DNA of 64,000 nt from JAZTYK01 sp045636925 (GTDB lineage: Bacteria > Bacillota > Clostridia > Oscillospirales > Butyricicoccaceae). Positions 58,846-64,000 of the stretch are shown piece by piece. The notes beneath the pieces are model-generated. The model did not search any database and was not told where the DNA came from. It saw only the letters and a list, made by a program, of their open reading frames with translations. The stretch lies in contig JAZTYK010000006.1 in the NCBI GenBank assembly GCA_045636925.1, positions 1 through 64,000 of the forward strand. The letters run 5' to 3'. The position numbers and the translations under genes are program-made. How positions within the stretch are numbered: the first letter of the stretch is position 1; each line of letters opens with the position of its first letter.

Positions 58846-59502
58846 TTATGCCATAGGCTTGAGTTCGGGACTGACAATCAGAGTGGCCTCGGTTGCGGCC
58901 TGAATCTGCTCGACAGTGAACTCAGGGTTGTATTCTGTAAGCAACAGCCCTTCCTTGGTGCACTCGATCACACACATTTCGGTGATAATCTTGGTAACAC
59001 AATGCACTGCGGTGTAGGGCAAACGGCACTTCTTCAGAATCTTTGGATTGCCCTTGGCGGTATGCTCCATCGCAACGATGACGTTCTTGGCACCTACCAA
59101 CAGGTCCATAGCGCCACCCATGCCGGGCATCTTTTTGCCGGGAATAATCCAGTTAGACAAAGAGCCTTCTTCGTCTACTTCAAGGCCGCCCAGGATGGTG
59201 GCATCCACATGACCGCCGCGAATCAAGCCAAAGGAAGTGGCGGAATCGATGAAGCAGCCACGGGCAGAGGCAGCAGCAGGCTGACCGCCGGCATCTACCA
59301 CATGGATGGGGTCACGGTTTTCATCAGTGACCAGGCCGGCACCGATAATGCCGTTTTCAGCATGCAGCGTCACATGGACATCCTCGGGCAGGAACTGAGG
59401 CACCATGGTGGGCAAACCAATGCCCAGATTGACGACGTCACCGTCCTTCAGTTCTTTTGCCACACGTGCGGCAATGAAAGCTTTGATCTGAGACTTATCC
59501 AT
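58846..59502 (-). CDS. atoA: 3-oxoacid/acetate CoA-transferase, beta subunit (AtoA type)
   Basis: A 218-residue class I CoA-transferase beta chain. The catalytic glutamate is in the motif LHAENGIIGAG, and VNLGIGLPTMVPQFLP is the family start. It forms an alpha2beta2 enzyme with the upstream product and swaps CoA between acids such as acetate, acetoacetate and butyrate. The exact acid cannot be told from sequence. Its start overlaps the alpha stop by one base. Confidence 0.93.
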   Translation of the reverse strand: MDKSQIKAFIAARVAKELKDGDVVNLGIGLPTMVPQFLPEDVHVTLHAENGIIGAGLVTDENRDPIHVVDAGGQPAAASARGCFIDSATSFGLIRGGHVDATILGGLEVDEEGSLSNWIIPGKKMPGMGGAMDLLVGAKNVIVAMEHTAKGNPKILKKCRLPYTAVHCVTKIITEMCVIECTKEGLLLTEYNPEFTVEQIQAATEATLIVSPELKPMA

Positions 59503-60191
59503 TAATACTTGCCTCCCTCTACCACATAATCCACGAACACACCGGAAGTGCGGACATCCTCGGGGGCGATGTCTCCCAGTTCTACGATTTCTTCAGCCTC
59601 GGCAATTACAGTTGCACCCGCAGTGGCCATGACAATATTAAAGTTGCTGGTATCACCCTTGTACCACACGTTACCGGCCTTATCAATCTTTGCGCCGGCG
59701 ATAACGGCAAAATCTGCCTTCAGGGGAGCCATCAGCAGGTAATCACGACCCTGCACAGTCTGCTTGCCCAGACAATAGGGGCTGTCTTCGATGATCGTGC
59801 CAACACCGGTGGGGGTCAGCACACCGCCCAGACCTGCGCCATGAGCGCGAATCATTTCGGCAAAAGAGCCCTGAGGGAGCAGCACAACTTCAAGGGTGCC
59901 TTCCTGCATGGACTGGGTTGCAACTTCGGGGTTCAGACCAACATGGGTAGCAATCAGCTTTTTAATCTGGCGATTATGAACCAGCTTGGCCACACCATAG
60001 AACTCTTCGCCCATGGGGCCACCGGCAAAGGACGCATCGTTGCAGATCATGGTTAGATCTTTGACACCACTCTTGGACAGAGCATCGATAAAACGATGGG
60101 CGTTGCCACAGCCCATAAAGCCGCCAAACATCACAGATGCTCCGTCGGGAATCAGCTTTACGGCTTCTTCAACAGAAACAAATTTCGGCAT
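59502..60191 (-). CDS. atoD: 3-oxoacid/acetate CoA-transferase, alpha subunit (AtoD type)
   Basis: A 229-residue alpha chain with GASVMFGGFMGCGNAH (the CoA-binding glycine loop) and GTLEVVLLPQGSFAEMIRAH, then GVGTIIED. The ATG at 60191 follows AGGAGA; an upstream ATG at 60209 lacks a site. It has a 117-nt structured leader and a palindromic operator at the -35, pointing to regulation. Confidence 0.93.
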   Translation of the reverse strand: MPKFVSVEEAVKLIPDGASVMFGGFMGCGNAHRFIDALSKSGVKDLTMICNDASFAGGPMGEEFYGVAKLVHNRQIKKLIATHVGLNPEVATQSMQEGTLEVVLLPQGSFAEMIRAHGAGLGGVLTPTGVGTIIEDSPYCLGKQTVQGRDYLLMAPLKADFAVIAGAKIDKAGNVWYKGDTSNFNIVMATAGATVIAEAEEIVELGDIAPEDVRTSGVFVDYVVEGGKY

Positions 60192-60216
60192 AAAAATCTC
60201 CTTTTTCACTTATAAT

Positions 60217-60296
60217 ATCCCTGCAATATGCACTTGCGCAGGTACATTGCATGACATAATCAGGCGCGGTATACCAAACCGTGCTGCCGCAGGGAT
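60217..60296 (-). promoter_or_regulatory. Structured leader of atoDA
   Basis: ATCCCTGC (60296-60289 on the minus strand) pairs with GCAGGGAT (60224-60217) to enclose two inner hairpins (GCGG/CCGC and GCAAT/ATTGC), a three-way junction layout. AUGAC just upstream could compete with GUCAU inside. It ends 12 bases before the ribosome site. No known riboswitch class was recognised. Confidence 0.5.
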
Positions 60297-60314
60297 GCAT
60301 AGTCATTGAGATGT

Positions 60315-60343
60315 AGTATACCATACGCATCTGTCTTCGTCAA
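60315..60343 (-). promoter_or_regulatory. atoDA promoter
   Basis: TTGACG and TATACT on the minus strand with a 17-base spacer. Confidence 0.7.
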
Positions 60344-60358
60344 CGCAGGTTGACGAAG
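60335..60358 (-). promoter_or_regulatory. Palindromic operator at the atoDA -35
   Basis: CTTCGTCAAC-GCAG-GTTGACGAAG is a perfect 10-bp inverted repeat that includes the -35 hexamer, typical of a repressor or of a TetR/GntR-type site. Confidence 0.65.
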
Positions 60359-60413
60359 TAATGCAGCATTCGATCAATAATAACCATTCTTCCTCGCAGG
60401 GCTCATTCTATGA

Positions 60414-60640
60414 AAATAAAAAAACGCCTGTCGGCGTTTAACATGGTGCGAAACAAAAAAGAAATGACCCTTGATCAATGCATCTTGCAACTACATCATC
60501 AAGGGTCATTTCTGAGAATTCTTGGTATCTAACATCGTTTAACCTCTCTTTCTTTAGATTCGCGATCACTTATTTCTGCCTAAAAGTTCTCGCGTGCAAC
60601 TCTCATTTATTTGCAACCATCAGGCACTTACCCTTTGGTT
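60414..60640 (-). ncRNA. Putative structured RNA of element B, about 185-230 nt
   Basis: The minus-strand promoter (60647-60675) starts a transcript near 60640. It may end after the perfect 16-bp hairpin (60460-60475 with 60498-60513, then TTTTTTGTTT) or at the next hairpin (60414-60440, seven Ts). The GGTTGCAAATAAATGAGAG loop and the SD-like GAGAGG with a 9-codon frame (60506-60535) are conserved with copy A. Confidence 0.6.
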
Positions 60641-60646
60641 GTATAT

Positions 60647-60675
60647 AATATAGCACAGAAAAACCCGGTTTTCAA
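60647..60675 (-). promoter_or_regulatory. Minus-strand promoter of element B
   Basis: TTGAAA and TATATT with a 17-base spacer, as in copy A. Confidence 0.7.
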
Positions 60676-60750
60676 TTGGGAATCTTCCATGAAAACCTTT
60701 TGATTTTTTTGTGCATAAGGGAGAACTTATGCATGGCGTTCTAAAAAGCA

Positions 60751-60780
60751 TTGACACGCATTTTATCCCGGTGCTATAAT
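60751..60780 (+). promoter_or_regulatory. Plus-strand promoter of element B
   Basis: TTGACA and TATAAT with an 18-base spacer: a near-consensus promoter with no gene behind it. Confidence 0.75.
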
Positions 60781-60786
60781 AAAAAT

Positions 60787-60816
60787 GTTGGGCGACCGTT
60801 TGGGGTCGTCTTTTTT
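60787..60816 (+). ncRNA. Predicted tiny hairpin RNA (about 30 nt) of element B
   Basis: The predicted start is followed at once by a 7-bp stem (GGCGACC/GGTCGTC, loop GTTTGG) and six Ts. The 5' AAAAATGTTG and 3' CTTTTTTGTT are identical in copy A while the stem bases differ but still pair. Confidence 0.55.
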
Positions 60817-60849
60817 GTTTTCGCAACCGAGGCAGGCGTCCTTCCTATG

Positions 60850-60886
60850 CAAAATACCCGGAACCCATCGGTTCCGGGTATTTTTT
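60850..60886 (-). terminator. Terminator of the acyltransferase gene (bidirectional)
   Basis: A 10-bp stem (TACCCGGAAC/GTTCCGGGTA) with Ts on both strands, next to the stop at 60895. Confidence 0.85.
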
Positions 60887-60894
60887 GTGTTTTG

Positions 60895-62184
60895 TCAGCA
60901 GGATTCCCCGTCTTCAATACGCTTTTTTTGCCGTTTCATCTTATACAGCTCTTCGGTTGCCAATCGTGCCTTGGTAACCGATACAGGGTCTTTTGGGAAA
61001 CAAAAATAAGAAAACTCATTGTCACCGATACCGATGACATCACCGATCTCGTACCAGTAATAATCGGAGTACAAGGTGTGAGAGGCGGTTGCAGCCTGCT
61101 TGTAGTCCAGTCTTCCCTCCCCACCGGTCAAGTGGAAGCCATCCAGGGTATGCGTCAAGCGGCCGGAGCCGATCATGCACACGCCGTCCAGATTGACCTG
61201 CACTGCAATATCCACGGGCGTATCCAATAAGTAAGTTCCGTTTTCCAGCTCCTTCCGGACACATTCCCGTTGCCAGGTGTACCAATCCGGAATGTGCGGA
61301 TATTCTGTTGCACCGTCACAAGCCGCCATTTGGCCGTATTCATCCATTTCCCACCGCTTGCCACAGGCATTGCAGGTTAAGTGGATACCCTTGCCTTCCA
61401 TCCGGTTTTCCGCACCGCAGCAGGGGCATTTATACAGGATTCGATGCAGGCCGTCGGCTCGGAACGGAACGTCAACAGATACCCGATTGTCTCGTTGCCA
61501 GGCGAAGTTATCAAAAGAAAATGCTTCATCCAGCAATGCGTCAAGCTCGGCAACGGATTTTTCTTTAATTTCCTCCGGAGTCGCAATGCACTTGACATGA
61601 GCGCTTACCTTGACATCACGGATCTGGAGCATATTATACAAAGGATCCCGGTGAAATGCACCCTGCGTGATGACAGTCACCACGGGAACGCCAAGACGTT
61701 TCATCAGTACGCCCAATTTCCGTTGCAGCGTTGTAGTGCGCCCATCAAAAGAGTAGCCGGCCTCGGGGTACATCAGTACGCTGGTTTTGTTTTCATGCAG
61801 CATATGCTTAATGTCCTGAATCAGCGTGATGTCGGAAATGTACTTGTGAGTGGGGGTGCACCCCAACACACGCATCAGTTTACCCAGGATGCCCGACATG
61901 GCATCCACGGAGGTTACAATGCCCATTCGTTTGGGATAGAAGATGCCAAATGCCAGTTTCATGTCGGTAAAGCTGGAATGATTCATTAAAATCAGGCAGG
62001 GCCGGTCACCAACAAGCTCCATGCGCTCCGTGGTATAGGAAAACTTGGTCTTCCAGAGGGTGGGAATCGATGCAAGGCGAACAACGGTGGCCAGCACCCG
62101 GCTGGGTTTCATCGGTTTTTTATGCTTGAGGCGAGGCAGCTTCAGCACCTCTTCATAAGACAGTTCACGGGTTTTAATTTTCAT
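60895..62184 (-). CDS. PlsC-like acyltransferase with embedded zinc ribbon
   Basis: A 429-residue protein. Residues about 40-220 form a PlsC-type acyltransferase: H-x4-D at His69-Asp74 (MNHSSFTD) and a variant second motif YPEAGYSFDG where the standard is FPEG. A zinc ribbon follows with CPCC (253-256) and CNACG (271-275), then a 140-residue C-terminal region (VCMIGSGRLTHTLDGFHLTG, YYWYEIGDVIGI) resembling a PH/GRAM-like beta domain. No transmembrane helix is obvious. AAAAAGGA precedes the ATG. It probably acylates a lipid precursor; the acceptor is unknown. Confidence 0.85.
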   Translation of the reverse strand: MKIKTRELSYEEVLKLPRLKHKKPMKPSRVLATVVRLASIPTLWKTKFSYTTERMELVGDRPCLILMNHSSFTDMKLAFGIFYPKRMGIVTSVDAMSGILGKLMRVLGCTPTHKYISDITLIQDIKHMLHENKTSVLMYPEAGYSFDGRTTTLQRKLGVLMKRLGVPVVTVITQGAFHRDPLYNMLQIRDVKVSAHVKCIATPEEIKEKSVAELDALLDEAFSFDNFAWQRDNRVSVDVPFRADGLHRILYKCPCCGAENRMEGKGIHLTCNACGKRWEMDEYGQMAACDGATEYPHIPDWYTWQRECVRKELENGTYLLDTPVDIAVQVNLDGVCMIGSGRLTHTLDGFHLTGGEGRLDYKQAATASHTLYSDYYWYEIGDVIGIGDNEFSYFCFPKDPVSVTKARLATEELYKMKRQKKRIEDGESC

Positions 62185-62277
62185 GGTTGATTCACATCCT
62201 TTTTCATGTTACGAGCTGCCGATGGCTCGGGCAGGGAACGGGCTTTCGGTTTACGGCAAAAGTTTCTGTTAACGCAA

Positions 62278-62322
62278 GAAGTGCCCGAAAGCCCTTTGTT
62301 GCCAAGGGGTTTCGGGCACTTA
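62278..62322 (-). terminator. Probable guaA terminator
   Basis: A long stem (arms near 62279-62298 and 62304-62322, with one wobble/mismatch) downstream of the guaA stop; the T-run is poor. Confidence 0.5.
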
Positions 62323-62336
62323 CAGGCTCGTTTAAA

Positions 62337-63338
62337 TTATTCCCACTCGATGGTGCCGATGGGCTTGGGAGTCAAATCGTACAGAACACGATTGATGCCC
62401 TCGACCTCGTGAGTGATGCGATCGGTGATCTTATGCAGCAGTGCATAAGGAATCTCTTCGATGGTAGCGGTCATTGCATCGGTGGTATTGACAGCACGAA
62501 TAATGGCAGGCCAGCCCATGTAGCGCTTTTCGTCACGGACGCCGACGCTCTTTACATCGGGAATGGCGATAAAATACTGCCAGACCTTACCTTCCAGACC
62601 GGCGATCTCGAACTCTTCGCGCAGAATGGCATCTGCCTCACGCAGTGCCTCCAGACGGTCACGGGTAATAGCGCCCAGACAGCGTACACCCAAACCGGGG
62701 CCGGGGAAGGGCTGACGGTAGACCATACCGTGAGGCAGGCCCAGAGCCTCGCCCACGACGCGGACTTCATCTTTATAAAGCAGCTTGACAGGCTCTACCA
62801 GTTCCATGGCCATATCTTCGGGCAGACCGCCTACGTTATGATGAGACTTGACAGGATTGCCGCTTTCGGCAGCCTTGATGCTCTCCAGAATATCGGGATA
62901 AATGGTGCCCTGCGCCAGGAAATCGATGCCGTCCAGCTTGGCGGCCTCTTCATCAAACACTTCGATAAACTCGGCACCAATGATCTTACGCTTGCGCTCG
63001 GGATCGGCAATACCGGCCAGTTTGTCCAGGAACCGATCGGTGGCATCCACATAAATCAGGTTGGCATCCAGTTCTTTACCAAAGACCTCGATAACCTGCT
63101 CACTTTCGCCTTTGCGCATCAAACCGTGGTTGACATGTACGCAGACCAGCTGCTTGCCGATTGCTTTGATCAGCAGTGCTGCTACGACAGAGGAGTCTAC
63201 GCCGCCGGACAAAGCCAGCAGAACCTTTTTGTCACCAACCTGCGCACGAACAGCAGCAACCTGCTCTTCAATGAAAGCAGTAGCCTGGGCAAGAGTCGTA
63301 ATACGTTCCATGGTCTCAGGACGCTTATTATTATCCAT
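62337..63338 (-). CDS. guaA: GMP synthase ATP-pyrophosphatase subunit, no glutaminase domain
   Basis: A 333-residue protein covering only the ATP-PPase and dimerisation domains of GuaA. PP-loop SGGVDSS is at 44-50, followed by VHVNHGLMRKGE, GTIYPDILES, KSHHNVGGLPEDM and the C-terminal dimer motif RQPFPGPGLGVRCLG ending TIEWE. The normal bacterial protein has about 190 more residues for the glutamine amidotransferase. No amidotransferase gene is adjacent. It makes GMP from XMP using free ammonia or a separate glutaminase subunit as in archaea. AAAGGAG precedes the ATG. Confidence 0.93.
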   Translation of the reverse strand: MDNNKRPETMERITTLAQATAFIEEQVAAVRAQVGDKKVLLALSGGVDSSVVAALLIKAIGKQLVCVHVNHGLMRKGESEQVIEVFGKELDANLIYVDATDRFLDKLAGIADPERKRKIIGAEFIEVFDEEAAKLDGIDFLAQGTIYPDILESIKAAESGNPVKSHHNVGGLPEDMAMELVEPVKLLYKDEVRVVGEALGLPHGMVYRQPFPGPGLGVRCLGAITRDRLEALREADAILREEFEIAGLEGKVWQYFIAIPDVKSVGVRDEKRYMGWPAIIRAVNTTDAMTATIEEIPYALLHKITDRITHEVEGINRVLYDLTPKPIGTIEWE

Positions 63339-63358
63339 GATATCTCTCCTTTACAGAC

Positions 63359-63422
63359 GTTCTCTATGTATCGCTGCGCCACAGCACAGCCTTCGCAGTT
63401 CTACCCGATTGGGGCAGAGAAC
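63359..63422 (-). promoter_or_regulatory. Structured leader of guaA
   Basis: GTTCTCT and AGAGAAC pair (63422-63416 with 63365-63359 on the minus strand) and enclose two hairpins (CCC/GGG and CTGCG/CGCAG), a three-way junction that ends 20 bases before the start. It does not match a purine riboswitch by eye. The promoter could be TTGCTA-N17-CAAAAT near 63470 but is weak. Confidence 0.4.
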
Positions 63423-63536
63423 ATACAAAAACACATCTTTATTTTGACACAAAACGGTAAAAATAGCAATCTGATTTTTCACAAAAAACAATATTTTCCC
63501 GATGTTTTTACAAAAAAACGGTTAACATCAGGTTTT

Positions 63537-64000
63537 TCATTTGGATAGATGCACGCCCTCCAACGCCAGCAACCAAGCCTTGCTTTCAGCACCGGCTGCT
63601 GCGCCATAAAAGCCCAGGCTTCCGTCTGCAGGCAGAACTCGGTGGCACGGAATCAGAATGCACAAAGGATTTTTATTCATGGCCGTTCCAACAGCCCGGG
63701 CCGCACGGGGAAATCCTGCCAATTCTGCCAATAATCCATAACTGACGGTGCTGCCAAAGGATACCTGCCGGCGCAGAGTTTCCAGTACACTGCACTGAAA
63801 TACAGAGCGGTCTGCAATGCGATAAGGTAATTCAAACTGCTGCCGTTGGCCGGAAAAATATTCTCGCATTTGATTGCAGGCTCGCTGCAACAATGGTGTT
63901 TCCGGCTTGACTTCGGCTGTTTCGGCCGCTGGCAGGCAGATACCGGTCAAAGCTCCCTCATATTCATCGATACGCATATATCCCAGTGGGGTTTCTATGA
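63537..64000 (-). CDS. Methylated-DNA--protein-cysteine methyltransferase (5' end beyond window)
   Basis: The visible 154 residues match Ogt/MGMT: the active-site ILIPCHRVL (Cys accepts the methyl group from O6-methylguanine), the winged helix FGSTVSYGLLAELAGFPRAAR and the Arg finger. The frame is open to the window edge: codons before the internal ATG at 63977 read IETPLGY, the normal family N-terminus, so the true start lies beyond 64000. Only the start is missing. Confidence 0.9.
   Translation of the reverse strand, partial: IETPLGYMRIDEYEGALTGICLPAAETAEVKPETPLLQRACNQMREYFSGQRQQFELPYRIADRSVFQCSVLETLRRQVSFGSTVSYGLLAELAGFPRAARAVGTAMNKNPLCILIPCHRVLPADGSLGFYGAAAGAESKAWLLALEGVHLSK

Larger units (their letters stand above)
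60414..60816. repeat. Two-copy divergent-promoter element, copy B
   Basis: A gene-free 403-bp block homologous to 15160-15671, in the same orientation and with the same order of parts. It lacks about 110 bases present in copy A. Flanking genes differ. The rest of the 60192-60894 gap contains the atoDA control region and the plsC-side terminator. Confidence 0.8.

Noticed and set aside
60192..60420. A tRNA gene in the CoA-transferase leader
   Set aside because: The three-way folding lacks T-loop and anticodon-arm sequences of a tRNA.

Overview
The window looks like chromosomal DNA of an anaerobic, endospore-lineage member of the Clostridia, probably Oscillospirales. The evidence is the 5' third of a 16S rRNA gene at the left edge, sporulation and spore genes (spoIIR, a sleB-like hydrolase, spoIIID, cotJABC), an archaeal/eukaryotic-type ProS, a split transketolase and moderately high GC. 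I do not name a genus. Coding density is high, most genes have good Shine-Dalgarno sites, and many convergent pairs share a hairpin terminator.

Layout. 1-7.9 kb: rRNA promoter and 16S start, spoIIR, sleB, rpsO-pnp, an M16 peptidase, two tandem DUF3841 paralogues and spoIIID. 7.9-15.2 kb: a cation diffusion facilitator, a coiled-coil protein, ung, a pseudouridine synthase, threonine aldolase-nadE, DUF951-uridine phosphorylase and an S1-domain protein. 15.2-15.7 kb: an intergenic element (copy A) repeated at 60.4-60.8 kb (copy B). 15.7-21.9 kb: a complete oligopeptide ABC operon. 22.2-29.3 kb: cotJABC, two COG0523 GTPases (one with a His/Cys-rich insert, one fused to a DUF1980-like domain), a YhcC-like radical SAM enzyme, a SigH-like sigma factor, an Lrp regulator and an amidase with a GNSGSS-repeat stalk. 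29.4-36 kb: ruvAB-glmM, a GNAT enzyme, a self-regulating XRE/membrane-protein pair, and a zinc-ribbon/DUF5685/DnaJ operon. 36-39.1 kb: an orphan radical SAM gene and an isolated phage portal plus scaffold-like gene. 39.2-46.8 kb: transketolase halves, malic enzyme, secG, proS, a D-Ala-D-Ala carboxypeptidase-like protein whose catalytic motifs are in circularly permuted order, and a uracil permease. 46.8-58.7 kb: a second peptide ABC operon flanked by oligoendopeptidase F and an M32 carboxypeptidase. 58.8-64 kb: an AtoDA-type CoA-transferase with a structured leader and palindromic operator, element copy B, a PlsC-like acyltransferase with a zinc ribbon, a GMP synthase lacking its glutaminase domain, and a methyltransferase gene cut by the window end.

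How it fits together. Two peptide importers and three peptidases suggest growth on peptides, with the CoA-transferase and malic enzyme handling acids. The strongest unexplained signals are the permuted carboxypeptidase (44271-45143) and the two-copy divergent-promoter RNA element (15160-15671 and 60414-60816). In each copy of that element one promoter drives a roughly 230-340 nt structured RNA and the other a roughly 30-nt hairpin RNA with covarying stem sequence. Secondary interest lies in the GATase-less GuaA, the portal/scaffold orphan, and structured leaders at atoDA and guaA. No CRISPR array, tRNA gene or insertion sequence was recognised.
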